A DNA stretch of 64,000 bases from Pteria penguin (GCA_035048485.1 CM068582.1:15914001-15978000); one strand, 5' to 3'. Positions 12,301 through 23,947 are shown, counted from the first letter of the stretch. The notes: generated from the sequence alone by a model not told the origin. Numbers and translations: made by a program.

Positions 12301-15116
12301 CTTTGGTACATCAAGATGTATTGTCTATTGTCTTATCTATCCTCCCTATATACACACTTTGGTATATCAAGATGTCTTGTTTATTCTCTTATCTATCCTC
12401 CCTATATACACACTTTGGTACATCAAGATGTATTGTCTATTGTCTTATCTATCCTCCCTATATACACACTTTGGCACATCAAGATGTCTTGTCTATTGTC
12501 TTATCTATCCCTCCCTATATACACACTTTCGTACATCAAGATGTCTCGTCTATTGTCTTATCTATCCCTCCCTATATACACACTTTGGTACATCAAGATG
12601 TCTTCTCTATTGTCTTGTCTATCCTCCCTATATACACACTTTGGTACATCAAGATGTCTTGTCTATTGTCTTATCTATACACACTTTGGCACATCAAGAT
12701 GTATTGTCTATTGTTTTATCTATCCTCCCTATATACACACTTTGGTACATCAAGATGTCTTGTCTATTGTTTTATCTATCCTCCCTATATACACACTTTG
12801 GCACATCAAGATGTATTGTCTATTGTTTTATCTATCCTCCCTATATACACACTTTGGTACATCAAGATGTCTTGTCTATTGTCTTATCTATCCTCCCTAT
12901 ATACACACTTTGGTACATCAAGATGTCTTGTCTATTGTCTTGTCTATCCCTCCCTATATACACACTTTGGTACATCAAGATGTCTTGTCTATTGTCTTAT
13001 CTATCCCTTCCTATATACACACTTTGGCACATCAAGATGTCTTCTCTATTGTCTTGTCTATCCCTCCCTATATACACACTTTGGTACATCAAGATGTCTT
13101 GTCTATTGTCTTGTCTATCCCTCCCTATATACACACTTTGGTACATCAAGATGTATTGTCTATTGTCTTATCTATCCCTCCCTATATACACACTTTGGTA
13201 CATCAAGATGTATTGTCTATTGTCTTATCTATCCTCCCTATATACACACTTTGGTATATCAAGATGTCTTGTTTATTCTCTTATCTATCCTCCCTATATA
13301 CACACTTTGGTACATCAAGATGTATTGTCTATTGTCTTATCTATCCTCCCTATATACACACTTTGGCACATCAAGATGTCTTGTCTATTGTCTTATCTAT
13401 CCCTCCCTATATACACACTTTCGTACATCAAGATGTCTCGTCTATTGTCTTATCTATCCTCCCTATATACACACTTTGGTACATCAAGATGTCTTGTCTA
13501 TTGTCTTATCTATCCTCCCTATATACACACTTTGGTACATCAAGATGTCTCGTCTATTGTCTTATCTATCCCTCCCTATATACACACTTTGGTACATCAA
13601 GATGTCTTCTCTATTGTCTTGTCTATCCTCCCTATATACACACTTTGGTACATCAAGATGTCTTGTCTATTGTCTTATCTATCCCTCCCTATATACACAC
13701 TTTGGCACATCAAGATGTCTTGTCTATTGTTTTGTCTATCCTCCCTATATACACACTTTGGTACATCAAGATGTCTTGTCTATTGTCTTGTCTATCCCTC
13801 CCTATATACACACTTTGGTACATCAAGATGTCTTCTCTATTGTCTTGTCTATCCTCCCTATATACACACTTTGGCACATCAAGATGTCTTGTCTATTGTC
13901 TTGTCTATCCCTCCCTATATACACACTTTGGTACATCAAGATGTCTTCTCTATTGTCTTGTCTATCCTCCCTATATACACACTTTGGCACATCAAGATGT
14001 CTTGTGTATTGTCTTATCTATCCCTCCCTATATACACACTTTGGTACATCAAGATGTCTTCTCTATTGTCTTGTCTATCCTCCCTATATACACACTTTGG
14101 TACATCAAGATGTATTGTCTATTGTCTTGTCTATCCTCCCTATATACACACTTTGGCACATCAAGATGTCTTGTCTATTGTCTTATCTATCCCTCCCTAT
14201 ATACACACTTTGGTACATCAAGATGTCTTCTCTATTGTCTTGTCTATCCTCCCTATATACACACTTTGGTACTTCAAGATGTCTTGTCTATTGTCGTAAA
14301 CACAAATTGATTATTTGGTCCTTATAGTGGCTATCAATGTTTATTTTGGAGGAAAGTGACGTAACTAAAGAGAACTAACTTTTCCAAAACAATATTTGAA
14401 CAGAAACATAGTGATGTAAAAGTAAGCATGGGGGGGGGGGGGGGGGGGGTGGGGGGGGGGGGGGGGGGGGGTGCTGTGTTGCCCATTCGTCCACTGATAT
14501 AAGTGTATTCTGTGCAGAAGTGGGACCAATTACAGCGATACAAATTTCTATTCTGACCGACCAAATTTAGTTTCAGATTCTAGGTTTGGAATTTTCTAAT
14601 GTGATTTATTTTCTTCTGCCTCCCTCTCTATCCTCGGATGAAACAGTTAAACGGAGGCCTCGTGTCGCGGTATACACCGAGGCGCCCTGTCGCGGAATAA
14701 ACCGAGGCCTCGTTTCGCTGTATACACCGAGGCCAGGCGCCGTGGTATAAACCGAGGCTTCGTGTCGCTCCCCGTGCTGCGGTATATTACTGCATCCGGT
14801 GGGTCAGTGGCATCGGACAAAAATCTAAAGCCATGCATCAAAGAAGTACCGCCATATATGCCAATGTATCTTGATACATATACAGCAAACAAACAATAAA
14901 TCTTGTATATGTAAATTTACCACAGTTAAGGCCCACTCCAGTATCATCATCTGGAAATACTTTGCCATACAATAGACGCTGATTTCTTCTGAGAGAACGT
15001 TTTCTGCGTGTAAGTCCATCCGTTATCAGTCCCCATTCAGTGTCCAAGATAGAAAAAAGAGTTACACATTCCACCCAAATTGCCAAATACACTGAGAAAC
15101 ACACAGCACACTTCAT
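5522..15116 (-). CDS. GM2 activator-like ML-domain secreted protein, gene 2 (complete, 192 aa)
   Basis: Five exons: 15116-14921, 8896-8807, 8262-8116, 5969-5917, 5614-5522. All introns start GT and end AG, and the joined frame is 579 nt ending TGA. The protein length equals the usual GM2A size of about 190 residues. Order: signal peptide (MKCAVCFSVYLAIWVECVTL), a basic stretch TRRKRSLRR that could be a proprotein-convertase site, then GLNC, FKWTPKIIDPRGSL, QNATCQQ, LLQCPLQK, SLTRLPSGNF and a final MLCINA. Four cysteines at family positions suggest two disulphides, first to last and an inner pair. Several N-glycosylation sequons (NKT, NAS, NIT, NAT) fit a secreted or lysosomal product. The expected role is binding and presenting a lipid; the ligand is unknown. 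Intron 1 (6 kb) contains the 57-bp satellite. The start is the only Met before the signal peptide. Confidence 0.85.
6485..6600 (+). mobile_element. SINE (type B) internal fragment
   Basis: Retains only the middle of the type B SINE: a GTAGACATGGCGCGTAAAAG box, TCACTGCTTCGGG and the CAATGCGTTAAGCAG segment. Both ends are missing. It lies in intron 3 of gene 2. Confidence 0.6.
6601..8115. other. Intron 3 of gene 2, unexplained segment
   Basis: Between the SINE fragment and exon 3. The stretch 6850-7510 is visibly less AT-rich than its surroundings and CpG-containing, but I recognise no protein or RNA in it and no long frame on either strand. The rest is ordinary AT-rich intron. Confidence 0.4.
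8465..8692 (+). mobile_element. SINE (type B), 5'-truncated, with (AATC)n tail
   Basis: Matches the body of the type B SINE from the GTTCTGTCTTTTGGATGAGA box through TCACTGCTTCGG, TCCGTTGCAAAG and AATGCATCAGGCAGATGCCG to GTGGAGTGACGTAAAACA, then about eleven AATC units. The tRNA head is missing. Located in intron 2 of gene 2. Confidence 0.85.
9269..9336. repeat. Poly-C tract with A interruptions
   Basis: About 66 bases, nearly all C on the plus strand. It creates poly-Pro and poly-Gly frames that are not genes. Length is likely unstable in assembly. A poly-G counterpart lies at 14430-14471. Confidence 0.9.
10155..10505 (-). mobile_element. tRNA-headed SINE-like element (type C), minus strand
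   Basis: The right end, read on the minus strand, has a tRNA-like head with a strong B box (GGTTCGATTCC near 10440) and a TGCTAGTGCATTGG segment. The left end has a GTTTTACGCT word like the conserved 3' end of the other SINEs, next to GGTTGG repeats. No target duplication could be defined. It abuts the satellite array. Confidence 0.5.
10520..14296. repeat. 57-bp satellite array, about 66 copies, within intron 1 of gene 2
   Basis: Near-perfect units of 57 bp (some of 56 bp) with the recurrent words CCCTATATACACACTTTGG, TACATCAAGATGTCTTG and TCTATTGTCTTATC. The 57-bp unit has no stop codon in any forward frame and is divisible by three, so all three plus frames stay open for over 1,230 codons. 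The 56-bp variants, which lose one C in the CTATCCCTCC block, only switch frame. Variant units mark a higher-order duplication: the unit with CTATCCCTTC occurs at 11995 and 13001, and the unit with GGTATATC at 12361 and 13253. The copies are therefore about 0.9-1.0 kb apart and differ by two units. Confidence 0.95.
14430..14471. repeat. Poly-G tract
   Basis: About 40 G with one T. Makes spurious Pro/Gly frames. Confidence 0.95.
14630..14830 (+). repeat. SINE type B remnant with a local 26-27-bp repeat expansion
   Basis: Begins with the SINE word TCGGATGAAACAGT and ends near GGTGGGTCAGTGGCATC. Between them, the SINE box GAGGCCTCGTGTCGCGGTAT is repeated about four times (14655-14770) with small changes. 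It looks like a minisatellite born inside a SINE copy. It is just downstream of exon 1 of gene 2, in its intron 1. Confidence 0.6.
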
Positions 15117-15655
15117 AGTTGCCTGAAAATATATGAACTTTCTTTAAAGAAAAATGAAAGATTTATATCATGTAAAGTAGTTTTTTGATTTAAACAGTAT
15201 TACCCAAAAGGTTTATATACCAGCAATATTCCTAAGATTTGTAGTTAACATTTTACCCGTAAATAACACGTACGACTTAAGTGATTTTCACCATTAGTCG
15301 GCGTAAATTTCACGTCAATATTCTAGTCTCAAAGTTACAAACTTCAAACAGGACTATATTCATGCGTACTGAAAACATTGGTTTAAAGAGGATATCAATC
15401 CCCGTCACACCGTCAAAGTTGAAGTTACGAATTACTATGAGCGCTTGCGAATTAAACATACATGTAGCCGAAATTTTTGCGAGTTTCTAAAGATGGGGAC
15501 ATCTGACCTCTGTCGAGTTGTCTTCAAAATTGATACATTAATAGGCCTACATTATCTTTGGTTTCAACTATGCCGGTATGATCTGTGCAAGCGAAGATCC
15601 AGAAATTTTGCTGGGGGTCTACACCTAATGAATTTTCCGAGAGGGGGTCCGTAAT

Positions 15656-15710
<55 letters not shown>

Positions 15711-16860
15711 TTCATTATTTATTTTTAGTATGTAAAATTACTTATTTAACATTGAAAAATAGCCTCCGAGCCTCACGGTCCAAACTTCTGGATCCGCGTA
15801 TGTTGTGTGGGGGAATGTAAGATTTATAATTTTTCTATCGCTAAAGATTTCGAAACGTTTATTTTTTCCTGCTTGAACAATTGACCTATATCTACATTGT
15901 ACGAACTCCGATCTATGATCACATAATATTTCCTTTTTTAGTGTAAATCGCTTCATCACAAGTTTTGCTCGATTATTTCCTGTAATATGGAGATGAAATC
16001 ATTGTTATCATATACTTATATAATTGTTTATTCATAAAAAAAAAAAAATACTTTATGAGAAATATTGCAATCAATAAGGAAATACATGTAAGGAAACAAT
16101 TAAACTGTGAAGTGGTTTCTTTTTTTCTTTTTTTTTTTTTTTTTTTTTTGTTTGTTTTTGTTTCCTTCTTCTACTTTTTTTTTCGATGCGCATGTTTGTG
16201 TAAAGTGTAAAAACCGACTTTGATGACAAGGAACTTTGTTACACGTCGCGATGGAAGATCTCAACACTCCCTATAAGGGTTCATCTCAGATTGACCTTAT
16301 GGTTTGACCAATGGGTGATCGACTGGGTTTAATATGACCGATTTAGAGATTACACTAGATAAACTCACAAAGTATATTAACAAAAAATAATAATAATAAA
16401 TGAAGCTCTCGTGCTAAAAGAACAGATGTTTTATTCTTTTCGAAATTTATGTATAATTTGTAGATTTTCATTTCGAGCGTTCGATAATTCCTCACGACAA
16501 GAGTGTAGAAATAAGAAAATTTACCGTTAGAAGGCTCAATCTCAGATGGCCCCTTATATAAAGAGGGTATTCGTTGTCAAAAATCCGGACATGTAGAGAT
16601 GTAAATTTACGTTGAAGATGTATCGTTTACATCTGTACTTTGTACAAATGTATTATTTACACTTGTACTAATCGCAGGAAAGACGCGACATCACCCGATT
16701 AGCGAGTTTACGAAGTCTTCCTACATTCAGTTTTAACGACAACACCATAAATTTAGTATTTCGGGGGTAAATTCCTTCCATACCAGTCATGCTTACACCG
16801 ATAAACATTCTAGTCAACACATGCCCAACCGAGGACTTCCACAGCTTTTGACAAACGCAC
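15117..16860. other. Intergenic spacer upstream of gene 2
   Basis: Should hold the gene 2 promoter just above 15116; no core element could be assigned. Contains a (TTTA)n microsatellite at 15657-15720, a remnant of the GGATCC-type foldback family near 15595-15655 (AGATCCAGAAATTTTGCTGG) and a poly-T patch near 16122-16150. No gene recognised. Confidence 0.5.
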
Positions 16861-16865
16861 GAGTA

Positions 16866-17240
16866 CAAAACAAAAACAAAAAAAAAAAAAAAAAAAAGAA
16901 AACCAAGAAACAAAAAAACAAAACAAAACAAAAACAAAAAAAAAATAAGAAAAAACGAAAAAAAAAAAAAAAAAAAAAAAAGAACCCCCCAAAAAACCCA
17001 AACAAACAAACAAAATAGATAAAAAAGAAAAATTAAAAAAACAAAAACACAAAAACCACAAACAACAAACAACAACAAGACAAACAAACGAACAAAAGAA
17101 AAGGAAAGAGAAATCAAAAAACAAAAAATAATAATTGAAATAGTCATAATGAAAAAAAAAATGATTTTTTTTAACTGAACAACCTAAAAACAAGAAAACA
17201 AAAACAAACAAATAAACCATAAAAACACACCCAAAACAAA
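16866..17240. repeat. A-rich, strand-asymmetric low-complexity tract
   Basis: The plus strand is almost entirely A and C with few T and G, in CAAAA- and AAAC-type words. Minus-strand frames here are Phe-rich artefacts. Confidence 0.9.
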
Positions 17241-17305
17241 GAAGAATAACCCCAGCCTAAGTCAACACCTCCCGCTTTCTCCCCTTATTTTTCAATCGCC
17301 AGTTA

Positions 17306-17584
17306 TTGATTGATTGATTGATTGATTTTTGTTTAACGTCACACCACAAATATTTCACGTATATGGTGACGGCATCTGCTTGATGCAGGGCATACAAATT
17401 TTGACCTTTGCAACGGACCCACCCGAAGCAGTGAGGGATCTTTAACGTGCCATGCATACCACGACACGGGGCCTCGGTTTTTACTGTCTCATCCGAAAGA
17501 CAGGACACCGGCATGACCAGAGCGGGAATCGAATCCCGGCCTCCCGATCAGGAGTCCAGCACGATACGACTAGGCCACGCCGGC
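17306..17584 (-). mobile_element. Full-length type B SINE with 15-bp target duplication
   Basis: Best copy of the main SINE in the window, on the minus strand. It has a tRNA-like head (GGCGTGGCCTAGTCG, B box GGGATTCGATTCCCG), a body with GTCTTTCGGATGAGACAG, TCACTGCTTCGGGTGGGTCC and the GCAGATGCCGTCACCATATA word, then GACGTTAAAC and a (AATC)n tail. A perfect duplication TTCAATCGCCAGTTA flanks it at 17291-17305 and 17585-17599, so the insertion is young. Confidence 0.92.
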
Positions 17585-17599
17585 TTCAATCGCCAGTTA

Positions 17600-18250
17600 A
17601 AATGAAATTAAAATATTGATATGCATAGAAAAACTCGCTCAATGTATAGTCCTGAAAATGTTATCCTTAATGTGCGATAATTAGAATGATCAGATAACCA
17701 ATTTTTAAAAGGTCGGTTTTAGAAAGTATATTTAACAAAATATATGAATCTTTGTGGTTAATTATTATTACATTTTAAGTATGTTTATTCTTGTTGTTTG
17801 CTTATTAATAGGTTCCGTTTCAGTTTGTATGTGATACTTTTCAATCCTTAAAAACTCGGTCGCTAACTTAGTTTTGCAAAACAAATTTAATCATTGCTGA
17901 CATAATTTGGATTTATTTTATCTTTGAATAATAAGAAACATCTTTATCAATTATTTTAATTCATTTTATCAAATTTATCTATTTCATTTTTTTTTTTTCA
18001 TTATTTTAATCTTTTCATTTGTTTACATGCATTTATTTATTTATTTCAAATCCATGAGTATTAATAAAAACGATGTATAAGTTTAGATTTTGATTGCTGA
18101 AGCAGTCTTTAGAATGTGGTCTCATTCAATGGGCAGATAATTCATACACTACACATAGCTGACCGCTCATTTCAAAGTAGCTTCTTAACTACTTGTAAGC
18201 AGATTTTTTCTATAAATTTTTCAAATCATAATAGTTTCATTAAAACTTTT
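17600..18250. other. Intergenic, AT-rich, nothing recognised
   Basis: AT-rich sequence with short T runs. No coding, RNA or repeat signal that I can support. Confidence 0.5.
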
Positions 18251-18260
18251 ATTTGACTAA

Positions 18261-19305
18261 GTTAACATCACCACCACTACTACTACTACTACAACTACAA
18301 CAATCAACACTACCACCACCTACACCACTAGTAATACTACTACTACAACTACAACTACAAACACTGCCACCACCTACACTAACACTGCCACTACTACTAC
18401 AACTACAACCACCAATACTACCACCACCTACACCACTACTACTACTACTACTACTACATCTACAACCACCAACACTACTGCCACCTACACCACCAGTACT
18501 ACTACAACTACATCCACCAACACTGCCACCACTAACATCACCACCACTGCTACTACTACAACTACAACTACAACTACAACAATCAACACTACCACCACCT
18601 ACACCACCAGTAATACTACTACTACAACCACAAACACTGTCACCACTAACATCACCACCACTGCTACTACTACAACTACAACAATAAACACTGCCACCAC
18701 CTACACCACCGCCGCCACTACTACAACTACTACTACCAGTACTACAACCACCAACACTACCATCATCTACACCACCCCCACCACTACTACTACAACTACA
18801 ACCACCAACACTGCCACCACCTACACCACCAACACTATTACCACTACAACTACAACCACCATCACTGCCATCACCTACACTACCACCACTGCTACAACTA
18901 CAACTACCAACACTACCACCACCTACACCTCCAACACTACTACTACAACCACAACCACCAACACTAACACCACCTACACTACCACCACCACTACTTTTAC
19001 AACTACAACCACCAACACTACCACCAACTACACTACCACCACTACTACTACTACAACTACTACCACCAACACTACTGCCACCACCTCTACTATTATTACT
19101 ACATCCAACAACACTACCACCACCTACACCACCACTACTACTATAACTACAACCACCAACACTACCACCACCTACACCACCACCACCATTACTACTAGTA
19201 CAACTACAACCACCAACACTACCACCACCTACACAACTACCACCACCACTACTACTTCTACCACTACAACCACCAACACTACCACCTACACCACCACCAT
19301 CATTG

Positions 19306-19349
<44 letters not shown>

Positions 19350-19415
19350 GCTATTTTACTATTACCACTATACGTACTAGTCAATAGAGTCCCCTCAGCA
19401 TCTCTCATAAACTGT
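18261..19415 (+). repeat. Imperfect ACN-triplet array; threonine-rich open frame of 385 codons without ATG
   Basis: Built of ACT, ACC and ACA codons with interspersed AAC and TAC, in a loose higher-order pattern (an AACACTACCACCACCTAC word recurring roughly every 50-60 bp). In the Thr frame there is no stop from the codon after TAA (18258-18260) to the TAA at 19416, 385 codons, although the array is imperfect. There is no ATG in this frame. It could be a mucin-like exon needing splice partners, but slippage of a triplet repeat also preserves frame. It ends in a pure (ACT)n run at 19309-19349. No recognised neighbour supports a gene. Confidence 0.6.
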
Positions 19416-19499
19416 TAAATACTTATAACTGTTTCAGTTTTTAATGCAATTACTTTTCTGTATAAACTGGATAAGGTGGGTCGAGGAGTGAATGACTTA

Positions 19500-20560
19500 A
19501 TAGAAAATTGATGAGGCACAGAAGAATCCACTGATCACTCTGTTCCCTGACCAGACTGTTCTCTCCGAGAAACTGACCAGTCTGTGCAACTGAAGCACAG
19601 ACTAGACTGTGCTATCAAATCAATGGCCAGGTTGTGCTACTATGCCATCCACCAATCTGTGCCATTGAAACACAGACCAGATTGTGCTACCGAGTCATAG
19701 ACCAGATTGTGCTACTGACTCACAGACCAGATTGTGCTACCGAGTCATAGACCAGATTGTGCTACTGACTCACTGACCAGATTGTGCTACTAAGTCACAA
19801 ACCACAATGCGCTACTGTGTCACTGGCCAAACCGTGCTTTGAGTCACTGATCAAACTGTGCTATCGAATCATACACCAGACTATGCCAGCGAGTCACAGA
19901 CCAGAATGTTCTACTGAGTCACTGACCACACTGTTCTACTGACTCACTGGCCACACTGTGCTACTGACACAATGACTGTGCTACAGAGTCACTGACAATA
20001 CTGTGCTATTTAGCGATTGGCAAGAATTCGCTTCTTAAACACTGATCACTTTGTGCTACTCATTCATTGACGAGACTGTGCTACCGAATCACTGACCGTG
20101 TACTACTGAGTCAATGACCAGACTGTGCTACCAAGTCACTGACCATGTACTACTGAGTCACTGACCAGACTGTGCTGCCAAGTCACTGGCCATGTACAAC
20201 TGAGTCACTGACCAGACTGTGCTACCAAGTCACTGATGATGTACTACTGAGTCACTGACCACGTTGTGCTACTGATTCATCGACCAGACTGTTGTACTTA
20301 GGCACCGACCGCATTGTTTTACTCAGTCACTGGCCAGACTGTGCAAATGAGTCACTGACCAGACTGTGCTGCCGAGTCACTGACCAGACTGTACTATTGA
20401 GCCAATGAACAAAACTGTGTTACTTAGTCACAGACCAGACTGTGCTACTGAGTCACAAGCCAGACTGTGATACTGACTCACTGACCAGATTGTAATATTG
20501 AGTCACACACCAGACTTTGCTATTAGGTCACTGACCAGACTGCGCTACCAAAATATTGAG
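19500..20560. repeat. 25-bp minisatellite, about 40 copies
   Basis: Diverged tandem units around AGTCACTGACCAGACTGTGC followed by TACTG. Units vary in length and sequence, which implies age. All frames are interrupted. Confidence 0.9.
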
Positions 20561-20677
20561 TTCTTCATATGCATTAGTACGGGAAATGAAAATAAAAGAC
20601 CAAGCACATTTGACAGTACAATTACTCCTACAATTACTCGTGTGATATGTATGTTCATGCTTTGAGCAATGTCACAC

Positions 20678-20756
20678 CTACACACACACACACACACACC
20701 TACACACACACACTCATACACACATACACACACCTACACACACATACACACACAGA
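20678..20756. repeat. (CA)n-rich microsatellite
   Basis: Interrupted CACA and CCTACACA units. Confidence 0.9.
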
Positions 20757-20811
20757 GGCATACTAACATTAAACCAATACAGTTTTTCAAATCTTGTATA
20801 TTACAAATGTA

Positions 20812-20926
20812 AGCCGGTGGATAAGGTACTCGACTCGTGACCAAGAGGTCCCGGGTTCCGTCTCAGGCAGATCCATATACGTGAAGTATTCGTGGAGTAA
20901 CGTAAAACAAAAATCAATCAATCAAA
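20812..20926 (+). mobile_element. Type B SINE with internal deletion
   Basis: Has the tRNA-like head (GCCGGTGGATAAGGTACTCG and B box GGGTTCCGTCTC) joined directly to the 3' part (CAGGCAGATCCATATACGTG, then GTGGAGTAACGTAAAACA and AATC tail). About 150 bp of the body is missing. Confidence 0.8.
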
Positions 20927-22335
20927 AATATAACGAATACTCATTTTTCAAACTATGCTGACTCAGAGTCTGCATATACATGTACAAGAAACCCTATACA
21001 TGTATTAATAGATAGGCACAATTAACACCAAGCTGAATGACTAGAAATTTGTTAAGAAAACTCCTTACATATTTTGAGCACCGTGATGGTTTGATATGAT
21101 ATACTATTCTAAAGTATAATTAACGGTAACTGCTCGTGTAGATTGCTTCTGTATGACTAACATTTTATTGGAGTTACTTCCCTTTTGCCATCATAGAAGT
21201 ACATGGGTTAGTATTTGTATACAAATCAACCATATCATGTAAGAGATATTTCCAAAGTAAGGACGCATTCTGATTTGCTGCAATATTTGAACCTTTGCTC
21301 TATGTAAAATTGTTGTCGAAAACGTTAAATATACTAGACAATTTTCTCAAAATAATTAAATAGAATCAGTACGAATATCAATCGTAACAACTCGTCCATT
21401 TCCGTACGATGATTTTTTTTTTTTTTTTGTAAAAAATGGCGATGGTGTTCCGATTGTACAAATATAAGAGAAAAACTACAGCTTCCTTTCCAAGATGGCG
21501 GACAAAGGAGGTAACTATTATTATCTATTACGCATCCATCTAAAATTCAAAATATCAAATATGAGCGTTAGTATGTCATAAAGTACAATTTGAAATTGAG
21601 AACGGGACAATTTACGGACCCCTTGAAAATGGAAGTGGAGTGAGGAACTGACGCAGCTATCCCAACCAACATCCACTTCCAGGTGATGCCTTTGTTGGTA
21701 TACACTTGTCTAATCGAGCCTGTTGTTACATTGAATATTAACGATAAAAACCCCCAGTCACAAATTAATGTGAATATGAAAACAATGAATTATCAGTATG
21801 AAATAAACAAAGTGATTACCTCATTTACAAAAATCAAATCCCTTTTGAAAAACTATAAATAAACAAGAGCCATGTATACCACGTGACAGAAAGTTAAGTC
21901 AGTAGACATCGTGTATTCATAAACTCTTGAGTACTGTAATATTATAATGAACACATTTGTTTACATGTGTATTTCCTGCTTTTCGTCGACAACTTAGTGT
22001 AAACTTTATTACTTCCTTCACAAAGGTCAATAGAGACGCTACAGATGATCACATTTAGTGATAAATTTCTTCCTTCTTCCTTTGAAATAGCATATAATTA
22101 TGTGAAACTGAGTTTGTATTAAAGAAAAATCGTCCGTACTGTTGGGGACTTCTAAAGGGCAGTGGGCCCATGCCCCACATTTTCAAGGTGACCACCCGAT
22201 ATTCCGAAGACCCCATAGTCCAATGTTGTTGTTGTTGTCGTCGTCTTCGTTGTTGTTGTTGTTGTTCATTTTTGTCCTATATCTATGTACGATTTCAACA
22301 ATCTTTACAAAATCAGTTACGTCTATTTTTAATAA
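20927..22335. other. Intergenic; nothing assigned
   Basis: AT-rich. Contains an ATGGCGGACAAAGGAGGTAA word near 21495 that looks like a gene start but is followed by stops. A (GTT)n run occurs at 22225-22266. No supported gene. Confidence 0.45.
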
Positions 22336-22336
22336 A

Positions 22337-22615
22337 TGTAGGATCTGAAATGAATTTTCATTTTATACGGTATTTATGAAACGAGTTGTTTGTTTTATAT
22401 CATTATATATAAAACACACAACGAGTTTCATAAATACCCTACGAAATGAAAATTCATTTCAGATTCTTTTTATCACATACTTACACTCAGTTTAAAGGTG
22501 TTTATTTCATCAAACATCGGCTTTACACAATTCTCTTCCACTCTATGACGTCACCTATGCAATAAATAGATTTATGACAGCGCTATTTTACTGCATAAAC
22601 AGCAAAACATGTTGT
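22337..22615. repeat. Foldback palindrome plus dispersed repeat also seen near 54.9 kb
   Basis: 22339-22470 is an inverted repeat: AGGATCTGAAATGAATTTTC at the left and its complement at the right, with a short AT-rich loop around GTTTTATATCATTATATA. The following part (ATGACGTCACCTATGC, TAAATAGATTTATGACA, GCATAAACAGCAAAACATGT) recurs at 54890-55030 next to a shorter version of the palindrome end. It therefore belongs to one dispersed non-coding element. Confidence 0.7.
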
Positions 22616-22729
22616 AAATTAAATTATATACTATTTTCTTTATTTTTTGCCCCGATGCCAATCTCGATGATAGCGTTCCTCATAAGTGTACAACTGTTTG
22701 TTTCAGGTTTTTATGGCACGTCAGAGCAG

Positions 22730-23060
22730 ACATACTTCAATCGTTCAGGTCCCTGGTTCGAATTCCACGCATGGCTATGATAAAATAAGCGGATAAGACC
22801 ACAGGGATCAAACGCGTAAGAAAGGGGGGTCTGGTAGTGTGCTATCAGACACCCCACCCCTTCTTACGCGCTTGGCCCCTGTGGATAAGACAGTAAAAAT
22901 CCCCCCTCGTAACATAGTAGACGTGGCACGTGAAAGATCCCTAACTGCTTAGGATGAGTCCGCCAGGTAAGTCTAAATTTCTGTACACTGCGTAAGGCAG
23001 GTGCCGTCATCATATAAGTGCAATAAACTAGGCCTAACGTTAAACAAGAATCAAGCAAAC
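22730..23060 (+). mobile_element. Diverged SINE (type B-like) with a small inserted palindrome
   Basis: Has a B-box-like GGTTCGAATTCC near 22754, then GATAAGACAGTAAAAATC, GTGGCACGTGAAAGATCCCT and GGCAGGTGCCGTCATCATAT, ending in CAAGAATCAAGCAAAC. Within it, 22787-22890 is a near-palindrome with CCACAGGG(A)TCAA...CGCGTAAGAA mirrored at the right. Confidence 0.6.
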
Positions 23061-23947
23061 AAAACAAAGGTTAGTTCATGTATTAGCGACAGCATATGCC
23101 TTAAGCATTACATAAATTAAATCCCATTCAGCATACCCTTCCACATCAATGATGGATTTGTTACTTACCGAGTTACCTTGACAACTGACTAAGCTAGGCA
23201 AAATTTGTGTAAATTATTGAAATATCTTATCGTCCATACAAGATTTAGATAACTTTAATAAACCCTTGATAATAATCTCGATACCGTCATCAAACTCTGG
23301 AAAATATGAAAGAATTGTAAGATTTATGTTTATTCAGAATGGGGTGTTGGTGTTTAAGTGATGATGCACTTTAAGAAAACAATGACACAGGAGTCGTATG
23401 ACCCAGAGGCAATCAAGGAAAAGACATCAAAGATTAAATGGGATGTCCTGATTGTGGAAAGGGAAACATTTTGACTTATCAGTTCTCGTGATATTTTTCT
23501 TCCTCAGTGTGGTATTTTCTCTTATGACCAACAGTGCAAGCTGATTCACGTTTATATATGAATTAAAGCGCGCTTTGTCGCTGTTCATTTTCCTTTTGAA
23601 TTAGCATTTATCTTATTTTGTTTTATTTTATCTTTTGTCGGAAATGTGTATTCTCTATCCTTTTCAATAATAATTTTTCCTTAAATGGAATTACACAGCT
23701 TATCTGTTTTCGTTTACAGATTAGGCCATTTGCCAGTTTCGATTATTTCATGATAAAGTCTCAATCTTACATAGAAGTTTTTGTCCGTGTGCTCGTGATA
23801 TGAAATTCTTAAAATTTCACATCACGTTGGCAAGAGCATTGAATTACAGTTTTTATAGTGTTTATTCCTTTTGAAATTAAATGAACAGAATTTACCGAAA
23901 TTATTTTTAAACAAGGTAAGAATAACGAGATATACATTCCAAAAAGT

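Noticed and set aside
10430..14327. Three overlapping ~1,250-codon plus-strand frames (YTHFGTSRCL-type repeats)
   Set aside because: They are the three frames of a 57-bp stop-free satellite unit; no frame is preferred, and the region is an intron of gene 2 on the other strand.
16668..17220. Phe-rich hydrophobic minus-strand frames resembling membrane proteins
   Set aside because: Complement of an A-rich low-complexity tract; no conserved residues.
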